Below, piece by piece: positions 26,130 to 38,413 of a stretch of 64,000 nt of DNA. Within the stretch, counting starts at the first letter, position 1; each line of letters starts with the position of its first letter. The position numbers were made by a program, and so were the translations under genes. The stretch comes from Silene latifolia (lineage: Eukaryota; Streptophyta; Magnoliopsida; Caryophyllales; Caryophyllaceae). The notes beneath the pieces are model-generated. The model was given only the letters and a program-made list of their open reading frames with translations, was not told where the DNA came from and made no database searches. Where the stretch lies: NCBI RefSeq assembly GCF_048544455.1, contig NC_133537.1, forward strand, positions 68,729,634 through 68,793,633. Direction: 5' to 3'.

Positions 26130-27333
26130 TATACTGCCAAATCTATTTGATCATGATTTATATGTGATAGTTGTAAACTAAACTGCATGGTGTGTAATGA
26201 CAGTCAAATACGGTCTACGGAGTATATTATTAGTATGTAAATACATTAAGGCATATTAGTGCTGTAACAAGTCCCACAAGACAACAATCATGCTTCATGT
26301 CTAATTGATAACTTTGTTAAGTAGGTAAGATGAAAGGCTGAATATATACACACACGGTCAATTAGTCACAAGAGACTTATAATGAATGCACTAACTAATG
26401 CGTACATCACAAAGCGGATTTGTGAAACAGGAACATTGTTGTCAAACGTAAAGGTTAGTAGTTAGTACCAATTTTATTTCCTAATCAATACAAAAACGTT
26501 GCCTCATTAAGGCTCAACGTACATTAGGTTCAATTAAGGCGTCTTTCTTTAGCTCATAAAATGGCACATTATTAAGCTCAATTTAGGCCGCAACATTAGG
26601 CTTATCATAATGCCATGTTCTCGATCTCTGTTACCGGCAGAGTTTTTATGAGATGTCACATTTACTTTCAAGAATGGACCAAAATTCAGATTTCATTATA
26701 CTGTTCAACTTCAAGAGAACATGAATTAATTCAGAAATAATTTGCCCTTTAATAAAGACCACTTCAAACTCAATTGCAGGTCATAAAATCATAGCTGTGA
26801 ACTTCTTGCCACTAACATTTACATGTGAACTTCTGGTCACTTAATTACACTTTTACAATATGAATATATTGTATTGATGAGACGGTGTTAAAATTATACA
26901 CCTTTAAAACTTTGAACTTGAGGCCAAAGTTATAATGTGGACATATTCTCTCATCTCTATAAAATAAATCTTTTGGCACTTCGGACCCAAAAGTATTGAT
27001 ATGCCCTTTTTCCCAAAACTCATATATCTCCTATAACAAATATTTCTTTTGAGATACGAGAATCAAAACTTTAACATTATCAAACAAAATAAAGTAAGTA
27101 CTACTTTTACGTATATAGAAAAAATTGTGCAAAGGAAAACTTACCTTAACTTAACTTGGATGATATGTGATAATACGAGGTGTTTATCTTTGTGTATGGC
27201 TCGACATCTTAATTATCATGTCTTCCCCACTTGTACCTTTCCTCTTGTTGAATACTCCGAATTATCAGATCCAAAGGATACATGGTCATCGTTAATTTCA
27301 TGCTCAATTGGTTAGGGTTTCGTGTTGATAACG
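26130..27333. other. AT-rich DNA with decayed antisense retroelement traits
   Basis: No coding exon supported. At the right edge, minus strand, CGTTATCAACACGAAACC follows an ACA end, which looks like the primer region of an old copia whose LTR would be 27334 onward. The stretch near 27080-27300 would then be its leader. The rest is unassigned. Confidence 0.35.
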
Positions 27334-27530
27334 TGTTGTGAAATAAAGACAAGAGATAATTATAGAGAGATGGTAGAGAGAAGAGAAAAGAGTCAGAACC
27401 ATGTTCTTATTTCATTATGAAGGGTATATATATACAATACAATGTGATAAAGTTTCTATAAGACAATATATTCTAGTGTATTATAAGATATAGACATCCA
27501 TATAATAATATTTCATAAAAATATTTCTTA
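27334..27530 (-). repeat. Possible decayed copia LTR
   Basis: Starts TGTTGTGAAATAAAGACAAG with GAGAGA-rich sequence, then TATATATACAATAC, in the style of LTRs adjoining a CGTTATCA(G/A)CACGA primer site on the minus strand. The other end is not clear and no partner LTR was found in the window. Confidence 0.35.
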
Positions 27531-27890
27531 ATTTGGTTATAAATAATCCAAATAAGACTACATAAATGGAAGATTTATTTTGGTGTAATATATGTCCATT
27601 AAGAACATATATGAGACTATTTTTAATGTCTGAACTTGCATTTTGAACAAGTAGTTATATGTATAACAAAGATATTCCTACATAAGCATAGTATGTGACC
27701 AATTATATAATAAGTTAGAAAAATGATAATGTGGTTACAAATAGTGCAAATGAGACTACATAAATGGAAGATTAATTTGAGGTAATATGTGCCCACTAAG
27801 AACATATATGAGACTATTTTTAATTTCTGAATTTGCGTTATGAACAAGTAGTTATGACAAACATGTTGACACAAAAGCATAGAATGTTAC

Positions 27891-27893
<3 letters not shown>
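27531..27893. repeat. Tandem duplication, ~196-bp unit, two copies
   Basis: Copies begin near 27531 and 27727 and share GACTACATAAATGGAAGAT, AAGAACATATATGAGACTAT and GAACAAGTAGTTATG with moderate divergence. The second runs into the (TA)n of element A4. Confidence 0.8.
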
Positions 27894-27973
<80 letters not shown>

Positions 27974-28689
27974 AGAAGAGATCAACTAAGTCCTTCATAT
28001 ACTTATAAGTCCATAAGTATTCATCTAGGCCATTGGATGAAGGGGATGGAGGGATGAGATTTCATCTCAATGAATGGCCTTCATCTCAATGAATGGCCAC
28101 AAATGAATCTCCTCTAAATGCCTCCTTAACTTAATCATCTCATTCACTAATCATTCATCCATCTTTCATTAATTCATTATCACAATCATCTCCTCCTCTC
28201 TCTACATCTCACTTTTCTCTCCTCTCTAAAAAAACCTCAAAAAAAACCAGATCCCATAAAACCAAAACCCAAATAAATCACCCAACTCCTCTCTTCCTCA
28301 TTCACCACCACCCACCACCACCCAACCCGACACCACCCCACGACCCACAACCACCGCCGCCACCGCATTTTTTTTTTTCGTTTTGGTGTTATTTTTTATG
28401 TTTTGAGTTGTTTTTTTCATTCGTTATTTTTATTGTGTTTTATTTTATTTATTTATTTTCTTTTAGTTGTCTTTTATTTTGTTTATTCTTGTCTTTTTAT
28501 CTATTTTCTCAATTCTCGCTTTATTTTTACATTTTTTTCTTAAGATTTTGGGTTTTCAAATCTCGTTTTTATTTTGTAAAATTCTTTTGTTTTGATCTTA
28601 GTTCTACAAAAATAAATCTCATATAATAAGTTAATTTTAATCTTTTGAAAAAATAACCTTATTATCTCGTTTTGTGGTGGTAGTTTGGT

Positions 28690-29510
28690 AGTGATTGTTA
28701 AAGTTATACAAAAATGGACTAAAGTTATACAAAAATGGACTAAAGTTATACAAATATGGACTAAATTCATACAAACAGTACTTATATAAATTCCAATTAA
28801 TTTATCGAAAATGACTAAAGTTATACAAAAATGAACTAAAGTTATACAAAAATGGACTAAAGTTATACAAAAATGGACTAAAGTTATACAAAAATGGACT
28901 AAAGTTATAAAAATATGGACTAAAGTTACACTGTCAATGAACAAAAGTTACACTCAAAACAAAATAGAGTTATATAAACTCAAAATAAGGTATGTGTAAC
29001 TTCTACTCAATGAATGTATAACTCCAACTCGGATATGTGTAACTTCTACTCAATGAATGTATAACTACATTAAGAATGTGTTGAACTTCTACTCAGTGAA
29101 TGTATAACTCTAGTAACGATATGAGTAACTTCTACTCAACGAATGTATAACTCTAGTAGGAATGTGTGTAACTTCAATGAAAGTATAACTTTTGTTTTCT
29201 CATTTCTCTTTGTTGATAAATGAAAAAAATATAAGTATAACAACAAAAAAATAACAAATAAAAACCAACACTACAAATTTGAATTTATATAAGTACTATT
29301 TGTATAACTTTAGTTCATATTTGTATAACTTTAGTCCATTTTTGTATAACTTTAGTCATTTTCGATAAATCAATTGGAATTTATATAAGTACTGTTTGTA
29401 TGAATTTAGTCCATATTTGTATAACTTTAGTCCATTTTTGTATAACTTTAGTCCATTTTTGTATAACTTTAGTAATTTTCGATAAATTCATTGGAATTTA
29501 TATAATTTTA
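28690..29510. repeat. Long inverted repeat inside A4 (~220-bp arms)
   Basis: The left arm (about 28690-28930) has GGACTAAAGTTATACAAA repeats around AGTACTTATATAAATTCCAA. The right arm (about 29285-29505) is its reverse complement, including TTGGAATTTATATAAGTACT. Similarity is very high by eye. Transcription across it would give a long hairpin RNA. Confidence 0.85.
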
Positions 29511-29935
29511 TGTAACTTTAGTTCAATTTTGTTTTATGAGTGTAACTTTAGTCCAAAATTGTATAACTTTAGTACAAATCGTATAAATTTAGTCCAAATT
29601 CGTATAACTTTAGTCCAAAATCGTATAACTTTAGTCCAATATATAACTGAAATCCTAAAACCAGTAATACTAACTTTAAACCAACAATACTAGATCTAAA
29701 AAAAAAGCCATTATCTAAATATCAAAATGTAAAATAAGACATATTTGAAAAAAAAATATATAAAACAAGACAATATTTTAAATCACAAGCAATCGAATTT
29801 GGAACACCAACTCATTTTTTCGTCTAGTTCAAGGGTATAACTTTAGTCGTAAATAGTATAACTTTAATTTGTGTTGGGTATAACTTTAGTCATAAATAGT
29901 ATAACTTTAATGTTTTAAAGGTATAACTTTAGTCG
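29000..29935 (+). repeat. GTATAACTTTAGTC / GTGTAACTTCTACTC arrays
   Basis: The first part (29000-29200) repeats GTGTAACTTCTACTCAATGA with AATGTATAACTC. The second (29290-29935) repeats GTATAACTTTAGTCC. The apparent open frames made of ITLVHFC repeats are by-products of the array. Confidence 0.85.
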
Positions 29936-30975
29936 TAACTGATAACTTTTATAAACACCAAATAAATCTTGAAAATTAAAATCAACAATTCTAAAACCAA
30001 TAGATATGAAAAAAAAAACACTAAAATAAGTAAATAAGTAAATAACAACACACAACAAAATAAACCAACAAAACCTAACAAATAAATGTAAATATGAAAA
30101 AACAAAACAGAAAAAACAAAAAACAAAAAAACAAAATCAAAAAACAATATATAAAAAATCTGAAATAAATAAAAATAAAGCAAAAAAAAATGAAAACAAA
30201 AGAACACAACAACGACTTCACCATCAACAACCAAAAAATCAAGATGTGAAAAAAACAAATCCACCAACAACAAAAACCACAACCACGACCACATTACCGC
30301 CACCACGACCGACCTATGATAATAAACAAAAAAAAACACAACGACCCACAAAAATTTCGAAAAAACCGACCACCTCACCATCGTTACCGCAAAACAACCA
30401 TTCATACGACCCACCAACAACCCACACCCCACCATAACTACCAAGATCTGAAATACAAAAAAACCAAAAAAAAAAAAAAACCACGACAACTATAAAAAAA
30501 ATCGAGATCTAACTCTCGCCGGCGGGGTGGAGGCGGGACGGAGAAAGGACAGAGGAGGAAGAGTAGTCGGTGGAGGGCGGTAGAAAGGTGGTGGCGTGGT
30601 CGAAGGTAGGGATAGTTGTGGTTAAGAAAGAGGAGATGAAGGAGGGTGAGAAAGGTGGTGGGGTGGTAGTCGAAGGTGGAGGGAAGATGTGGTGGGTTGG
30701 TGAACCGGTGAGGAAGAAATAAAGGCTGCCGGATTTGGTGAGAGAGGCTACCGTATTTGGTGGGAGAGACTGCCAGAGATGTGTGGGGTGGTTGGGTTGG
30801 TGAACCAGTGAGGAAGAGAGAAAGAGTTTTTTTTTTGTTGGGAATTTGAGAGAGAAATGAGATAGAAAGAGAGTAGGAGGGTGGGATAATGAGAGGAGAT
30901 TAGGATAGGCTGAGTGTTTAAGGGAGCTTGAGTGATTAAGGAAGATAATTAGAGGAGATTGATTTGTGGCCATCC

Positions 30976-31200
<225 letters not shown>

Positions 31201-31690
31201 AAACCCCACTCAACTAATATTTTAGATTTACCTCTCCCCTCTTACCCACTAACCCATGCATGCTATACTGTTATGTCCATCAGTCTGTCATCATTTCCCT
31301 CCTCATTTTCCACATAATTCAAAACAACTTGCGATTTTTTTCCCCTCTATTTCCTGTCATTTCGTCTTCCTTTTCTTTCTTTACATTGCCGATAACTCCA
31401 TTTTCATCACTACCAATTAATTCCAACTCAACAGACGCCATTTTCATCACTACCAATTAATTCCAACTCGCCTGCAAACTCGCCTGTCTCCATTTTTTTA
31501 TAAGGTATTTTTTCCATTCCTTATTTAGTGATTTGTACTTTGTTTTTTGTTAATTATTGCCTTTGTTAAACTATCATAAAAAGAGTTCATTTGATTTTTC
31601 AATTTTCAATTATGGGTTTGCTGATGTTGATTTGTTCAATTGTTAATTATGGTTGTGCAGATCAAATACGAGTTCATTTGATAATTAACA

Positions 31691-31744
31691 ATGATTTTTC
31701 CCAAGAAAAATGCCAAGAAAACTTCCAAGAAATCTGAATCAAAG
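31691..31744 (+). CDS. Predicted first exon (lysine-rich)
   Basis: Eighteen codons from ATG, ending AAG before a GTAAAA donor. Nine of the 18 residues are K or S; possibly a nuclear-localisation stretch. It begins about 30 bp after ATCAAATACGAGTTCATTTG, a phrase that also occurs in part upstream at 31585, so the start is uncertain. Confidence 0.4.
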
Positions 31745-31759
31745 GTAAAAAATCTCGTC

Positions 31760-33310
31760 TTGTTGGTATAACTCTTATAGAATGATGTATAACTTCAATT
31801 AAATATATGCATAATTTTAATCCCAATTGTTTGTCATCTACAGATGGATGTTGTAGAAAGTATTGACAAGGGACTTGATATCCAGGCTAAAAGTTTTGAC
31901 TTTTATTTATACGTTACTAGATGTATAACTCTGGTTACTAGATGTATAACTTTAGTACTCAATATGTATAACTCAGGTTACTAGATGTATAACTCTGGTT
32001 ACTAGATGTATAGCTCTTCTGATTCTGTGACCAACTCTTCTTTCATAATGTAAAACTCTAATTGTTATATGTATAACTCTACTTCTATTTAGTTTCTATG
32101 CTTAGAGTTATACAATATATGCCTAGAGTTATACATTTTATACCTGGATTTATACAATATATATCTAGAGTTATACAATATATGCCTAGAGTTATACAAT
32201 ATATACTTTGGAGCTATACATTAGATGCCTGGAGTTATACCTAGAGTTATACCTGGAGTTATTCCTGGAGTTATACATTATACTGTATACGCTTACAGTT
32301 ATACATTTTATGGCCAGAGTTATACATTCTATGGCTAGAGTTATACATTATATAACTTTAGTTTTCAGAATGTCTAACTTTTGTTATTATATGTATAATC
32401 TGTCATCGTTATTCCGTATAGCTAACTTTCCTGATTATCTCTTCTTTTGAATGGTGAAAAGAATTTTGGATTTTACAGAATTTTGGTTGAAAAGAAGAGA
32501 TGACAGACCATTCAAAATTCTTTTTTATATAACTCTTATTGAATTATGTATAACTTCAACTAAATATATGCATAATCTGAATCCCTATTATTTGTCACCT
32601 ACAGATGGATGATGTACCAAGTATCGACAAGGAGCCGATTCCAAGGTTAAAAGTTTGACTTTTGTTATAATATGATCATTTGTTGTATAACTCGATTACA
32701 TGTTGAATAACTTCTATTGTCATAATGTATAACTGGAGTTATACAATATATGCCTAGAGTTGTACATTTTATACCCGGAGTTATACAATATATGCCTAGA
32801 GTTATACAAAGATATGCCTAGAGTTATACAAAGATATAATTGGAGTTATACATTTTATTAATAGAGTTATACATTCTATGGCTAGAGTTACACATTATAT
32901 AACTTTAGTTTCAGATTGTCTAACTTTTGTTATTATATGTATAACTCTCGTTTATTCTCGTATAACTCTCCGATTATCTCTTCTTTTGAATGGTGAATAG
33001 AATTTTGGATTTTACGTAAATTTGATTTCTGAGAATTTTAGTTATACATAATCTGAATCCATATTGTTTGTCACCTACAGATGGATGATGTACCAAACCG
33101 AGAAGGGATCTCGATTCCAAGGTTCAAAGTTTGACTTTTTTATAACTCGAGTTATTTGTTGTATAACTCGATTACATTTTGAATAACCTATTTGTCGAAT
33201 GTATAACACTTGATATTTTCTGACTAACTCTACTATCAGAATGTATAACTTTACTTATATTTTGTATAACTCTGGCTATTTATTGTATAACTTTAATTCA
33301 CAGTATATCT
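31760..33310. repeat. GTATAACTCTAG-type arrays in the gene's introns
   Basis: Dozens of GTATAACT(C/T)TAG and inverted AGAGTTATACA copies fill the introns between 31745 and 33385, e.g. ATGCCTAGAGTTATACAATA. Orientation changes several times. The motif is a variant of the array motif in A1, A3 and A4. Confidence 0.85.
31844..33121 (+). repeat. Three tandemly duplicated mini-exons
   Basis: At 31844-31885, 32605-32645 and 33081-33121 the same unit occurs: CACCTACAG or CATCTACAG acceptor, ATGGATG(A/T)TGTA..., an end in CCAAG or CCAG, then GTTAAAAGTTTGACTTTT or similar. They encode MDVVESIDKGLDIQ, MDDVPSIDKEPIP and MDDVPNREGISIP. The first has GC instead of GT as donor (CAG|GCTAAA). Using all three in sequence breaks the frame; the first alone (42 nt), or none, keeps it. 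They arose by duplication of an exon with its array-filled intron. Confidence 0.6.
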
Positions 33311-33385
33311 ATTTCTTTGTTGCAAATATCTCTAATTGCAACTACAGTATGTCTAATTTTGTGTGTTGTCCTTGTTTTTCCCCAG

Positions 33386-34215
33386 ATAGTTGAGGCCAAG
33401 CCAAGGGTAAAGAGGGTGCATGAAATCACGGTTTCGTGTCGACCTCAAAGGCTTGTCTCTCTCATTGAAAAGCTTAATGAGGATCATGTGTCCGCTGTTA
33501 AGAAAATTGGGTTTGGTGGCCTTTTGGAGCTTAAGATTAGCAGCTTCCCACTTGCACACGTTCGCCTATTCTTGGAGTCCTTCTCTGATGGGTCATATGT
33601 GTTCAGGGCTTCTCGGAAGAAGGAGTTTATGATTAGTAAGCATGACGTGCATGACTGTTTTTTGATACCTTTTGGACCCAACCGTCTCCCGTTGGTACCT
33701 ACTGGTTCGCAGAAGGGGTCCAACGATCCCGAAAATAAGGTGCTGAAGGACAAATGGCGGCAAGCTTACGGGGTGGATAAAGCAAATAGTTCAATAAGTT
33801 TAGGGAAAGTTCACAAGCAACTTATGGAGTACGAGGAGGGGGACGATCATTTTTGCCGGCTATTTGTTTTGTTCTCTATGTCTTTATTCCTCGCACCCAC
33901 CCCAAACAACGGGATAGATTTGAAGCTTTTAAGGGTTGTAGAAGATCCTAAAGCCATTCCGCCTTTTGACTGGTGCTCTTATATTTTGGAAATGATGGTG
34001 AAAGCGGGGACAGACTGTAAAAAGGGGGTAACGATGTTGGGTGGTTGTATCCCCTTCCTCATGATAAGCTACTTTCAGTGATATGATTACAAGGGTAGGC
34101 CGTGCCTCCACGATCTACCTTTGATTAAGCATTGGGATGAAACTTCGCTTGTAGATAGGGTAAAATTTGAGGTGGCTCAAGGGGGATTGGGTACTTTAAC
34201 TTTGTCTAAGACCAG
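33386..34215 (+). pseudogene. Main exon of the split gene
   Basis: Begins after TTTTTCCCCAG. 231 codons are open to a TGA at 34079-34081, after which the same frame continues for 44 codons (YDYKGRPCLHDLPLIKHWDE...) to a CAG|GTATCC donor. The stop can be explained by a CGA to TGA transition. Residues include CRPQRLVSLIEKLNEDH, LPLVPTGSQKGSNDPENK, DKWRQAYGVDKANSSISLGK and FVLFSMSLFLAPTPNNGIDL. No catalytic motif known to me. The Tat-like gypsy lies exactly at its splice donor. Confidence 0.65.
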
Positions 34216-34216
34216 G

Positions 34217-35275
34217 TGTGGACAAGGCCCTCGGGAACTGCGTCCGCGGGATCCACACTAGGCATAATCGACTCGAGGTTCTTTCGAATCGAATTAAGAC
34301 AAATTAGAGTCGCCACCAAGTTTTTTGGGAACTTGGAACCGTTCAAGTCAACTTTACACCTTTCATCGAAAAGCATAAAGCCAATCGACTACGAGTGATT
34401 AAAGATAAAGACTTGTACCCTATATCACTCGATTTGAATGACTCTCGTAATCCAATGGTATTTAGACGGATCCACAAACCATAGATCTTGAGTAAGGGGT
34501 GAGGGTACGTGTTAGGAAGCCCATAAGGACACCTAACCCCGCCCGTCAATAACGGCCTCTACTAAGTCAAGTGTCGGATTTCAAACAAGGTCATAGCTAC
34601 TACGATATATGATATGCAAACATCGTTTTCAAAACCCTAACATGTGAAGTTTCTATGTCGATTTAGATGCAACTAAACTAACTTTGTCAAAGTTGTAATT
34701 TAGCATGTGGGTTGATTGATCTAACAACATACAAAACAAAGCAAACAAGGCTTAGGGGGAATGGGGGACGAGATTTGGGATGTGGATAAGGGGGTTCGAA
34801 CTGGGGTTGGATGGGTAGAAGCCTAGGTTGGTTAGTGTACTCGAGATTCGTGCCAACTCGTAAAGAAAACGGGCTCAAAAACCGAGCTATAATCGAGCTC
34901 CAAAACGCGTGGTTGAAACGAGTTTTAAATTTTCAAATTCGATTTTTCAAATCAAATAACACATTAAAGTGAATGATTTTTCAAACCAAATATATTCATA
35001 AAATGATTTTTCAAATCAATTATTTATTTTATTTTCAATAAAATAAACTTGAGAAAATAAATTCAAAATAAAATAAATTGAATTCACCTAAAAAAAAGCT
35101 TTAATTTAAATATCATTTAAATTAATAAAATACTCCGTCGACAACGCTCATTCTACATCGTAAAACGAAACCCAAATAATGACAATGACAACTAATAAAT
35201 ACATGTGTCCTATCATCATCGGGTGTTTGTCGGGTTCTCTATAAATTCCAATATCGACGGATACGGGTATCTACA
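34217..35275 (-). repeat. 3' LTR of the Tat-like gypsy
   Basis: 1059 bp, plus-strand TGTGGACAAGG...ATCTACA; element-sense TGTAGAT...CCACA. Adjacent to target duplication CCAGG. Confidence 0.95.
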
Positions 35276-35288
35276 GAGCCCCCACTTT
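35276..35288 (-). promoter_or_regulatory. Polypurine tract of the Tat-like gypsy
   Basis: Minus strand AAAGTGGGGGCTC directly precedes the 3' LTR. Confidence 0.75.
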
Positions 35289-35949
35289 GACTGAGGCTTG
35301 GACAAGGCGAAAGTCAAAGTATACCCCAGGTCCCTCTCGACCTGAGGATTCTGCGGGTCGTTTATAGTCCATTAGACTTACGTATATAAGCTCGCCAGCC
35401 ATAAGAAGAGATCATACCTGAAACTTCGTCGGGGATTAACTCTTGCTTCTGTTGCGTCAAATTGTCATCATTGGTCATCGACCCATAAATTTGCATATAT
35501 GATGGGTTGAGCCTTATCCTTAGGCGCCTACGTATCCATTTCTGACGGAATCAAACCCACGTCGTAGTTCGGCAACTGCTGACACATGCCCAAAGTTTAT
35601 CATCTGCTGGCACCTGTCCGAAATTCATCATCTGTTGACACTTGCCCAAAGCTTATCATCTGCTAGCAGGTGCCTAAATGGGACGGGACTTTCCGAGGGG
35701 GTTGCCGCCACTTTCATCATTTGCTTTCAGCTATGGAATTCTTCCATTTCATACTCTTGTATTGAATTGAATTCTTGGTGGATGTCATCCTTTATATCTT
35801 GATAATGGTCTCTGAAGCCAACGGCTTCAGAGCCCCCAGTTTGCAATGGCTCTAAAGTCGAAGACTTTAGAGCCCCCAGTTGAAGCATACCCTGCTATAT
35901 TTGAAACACAGAAAATGTACAAGCAATAATCATCACATAAGCACATTTG

Positions 35950-36260
35950 GATCATCGATCCTAAAATTAGATCATTTGAAAGATTGGGTCATCGACCTTG
36001 AAATTGGAATTTGAAAATTTTGAATAATTGGGCCATCGACCCGAAGTTTGAATTTGAAAATGTTTAATGATTGGGTCATCGACCCGAAAATTGAATTTGA
36101 AAATTTTGAATAATTGGGCCATCGACCCGAAATTTGAATTTGAAAATGTTTAATGATTGGGTCATCGACCCGAAAATTGAATTTTGAATTTTTGAATTTC
36201 GAAGGATTGGATCATCGACCCACAAGGATTCCACTACTTGGATCATCTATCCACAATTTG
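35950..36260. repeat. ~43-bp tandem repeats in the gypsy 3' region
   Basis: GGGTCATCGACCCGAAA or GGGCCATCGACCCGAA recurs at about 36029, 36073, 36116 and 36159, separated by TTGAATTTGAAAAT; alternating units give an ~87-bp higher-order period. Degenerate copies flank these. Tandem arrays before the 3' LTR are usual in Tat elements. Confidence 0.85.
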
Positions 36261-36714
36261 CAAAAAGTATTTGGAATTTTGAAATTTTGAATTTTTTTGA
36301 AATCGAACCTTGATGGGTGAGCATGAAATACGACTCAGACACTCTGTATGACTCGTAAACCACGTGGGCGTAGCCCGCTACCGTAAAACAAAAAAGAAAA
36401 TAAAACCGTAAGTGTGCACGAGTTTAAATTCAATTATTGACTTGTTGGTGGTTAGAAATGTAAATTGGCCGTTCCGGCGCCAAAGATGGCAAATGGGAAT
36501 CACAAGGTCGTCGACTTGGGAAGGAGATATCGTATGTCATTGGCGTGCTCCCGAGGGCACATGGGAATCAAGATCACTTGGCATTGACAAGGTGGATTAA
36601 ACTCACAGAGCAACAACGTTGGCTTCGCCCAGACACTAAACACAGACTGATTTTATGAGAACACTTAGACATCACACATCACTCTTGTTAGGAACATTCT
36701 GTCACTCTTCTCCT

Positions 36715-36835
36715 CGCCTCCTTTCTTTTCAGCGAGTTTTCATCATTTCTTGCCACCGCCTTCTTTCTTTTCAGCGGGCTTTTACTGATTTTCTTCCACG
36801 CCTTCTTTCTTTTCAGCGGGTTTTTCATATTTTCT
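36715..36835. repeat. 42-bp tandem repeat, three copies
   Basis: Units start at about 36715, 36757 and 36799 with CGCC(T/C)(T/C)CTTTCTTTTCAGCG or similar, separated by T-rich spacers. A polypyrimidine CTTTCTTTTCAG is contained in each and resembles a splice acceptor, but on the strand opposite to the element. Confidence 0.75.
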
Positions 36836-37628
36836 GTTCCCAACACAAACCCACACCCACATCTATGTAACTCGGCATCATTGTCTACACCGTTAGATAA
36901 AGCTCATTCCGAGACTTGACACTACTCATCTGAACCTATATCCTTATCCTAGCCTACATCGAGTGCTAAGACCGACTCAAACAAAGGTGGCTTCATTTGG
37001 ACTTGGTTAAGACCCGTAAAAAACCGACAAGATGACAACTTGGTTGATGACTGGATTGAATCCCTTGTTCAGAAGGACTGCCTACGTATTCGCGTGGAGC
37101 GAAATCAAATCCGACGTAGTTCGATCAAGGTGCATTAAATTGGCATTTTAATTGTGTGTACACACTCGAAGGTTTCACCTAAGGTATCATGTCGTATCCC
37201 ATTCTAGCCTGTAATGTGCCGTTAAATCCCGTGTCTGGGGTTAGGTGTAAAAGGCGTGGATCTTTTGGGATGTGGAGCTTGGTAATAACAAGTTGGAATG
37301 GTTAACCATCATTCTGAAGGTTTGTTTTGTGGTGCTAAGGCCAAGGGCTATGGCTGCTGATGTGGTTGGAATGGGTGTCTCGGGTTTGATGAACCATGAG
37401 TGCAAATGGGTTGAAAAATGATGTGGGTTCAAATTTCCATGTCTGGACCCTAAAGGTTGGGTGTAACAACACAAGCGGAATGATTTTCAAAATTCCCGAC
37501 TATCCCCTTGTAACTGTCTCAGGAAGGACTTAGGGGTAAAGAGGTTACTACTTAAGCTTTTGGGCTTCGCTCATTGAACTTCAACTATGGGTACTTGACT
37601 TGAATTCTGGCTTCCGTAATTCCAACAT

Positions 37629-37754
37629 CTTTTTTCCTTTTTTCTTTTTCTTTCATCTTTTTTTCATTTTTCTTTTTTTTCATTTTTTTTTTCATTTTTT
37701 CATTTTTTCTCTTTTTCTCATTTTTCATTCTTTTTCATCTTTTTTCTCTCTTTG
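37629..37754. repeat. Polypyrimidine tract in the gypsy interior
   Basis: About 125 bp of T and C with scattered CAT (TTTTTCATTTTT units); polypurine in element sense. A similar tract occurs in the second gypsy at 62480-62640. Confidence 0.85.
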
Positions 37755-38413
37755 AAAATGATCTTCTATTCATTCTCTTAGTCATAAATGGATACACCTT
37801 GAAAACTGGGCTTCGCCAACTAATTTGGGTAGGAACTAACAATTCCTTGTTAGAACGGGTTGATATCTTCTCTCTTCGAGATGGGATGATTTTGTTGGGG
37901 AAAAGGCTTGCCTTCCATCATCGATAGGGGAAACAAGGAGCTAGTCCGGGTTTGTCATAGAATCATCTAAAAGCTTTTCACAAACATTGGTTCAGATGGA
38001 GGTTTTCTACCACCAGACATGGAATAGGTAAAGGAATCAAACACGGGATCCTAGTGTACCTTACATTTTGAAACAGGACATATTTCTACCCCAGGGATTC
38101 CTTTGAGTGTGTTGTGCATTTTATCATGCTTCGGAATGATTGAGGATGGGAAACAAGACATATTTGGAAATGAAACTGCAACTTTTTATTGGAAAGGAAA
38201 TTGCTTAACAGACTCAAAAGAACGATTCCTAGGACACACCCTAGGTCATCGCGGGACAAACGACTCAACTTCAAGAAAAGAAAGTCCTAGACTCGACTCA
38301 ACTAAGATAAGAAAACAGATCCCGACTCATAATTTTCCAATCTGGTCTTGAGCTTTCTCTTGTTCAGTTGTCAACTTAGATGCTCGGCTCTAGTCCTTGA
38401 TCCCTTTGATGGT

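Larger units (their letters stand above)
35276..38413 (-). other. Non-coding interior of the gag-only gypsy
   Basis: About 3.1 kb without any RT, RNase H or integrase motif in either strand. It holds the tandem repeats and polypyrimidine tract listed separately, and short inverted phrases such as GGCTTCAGAGCCCCCAGTT near 35828. Confidence 0.75.

Noticed and set aside
28540..28944. 134-codon minus-strand frame of repeated ITLVHFC units
   Set aside because: Direct translation of the 21-bp array motif; an equal frame arises from the inverted arm at 29400.
29929..30489. 186-codon minus-strand frame rich in F, V and L
   Set aside because: Comes from A-rich repeat DNA of A4; no domain and no splice context.
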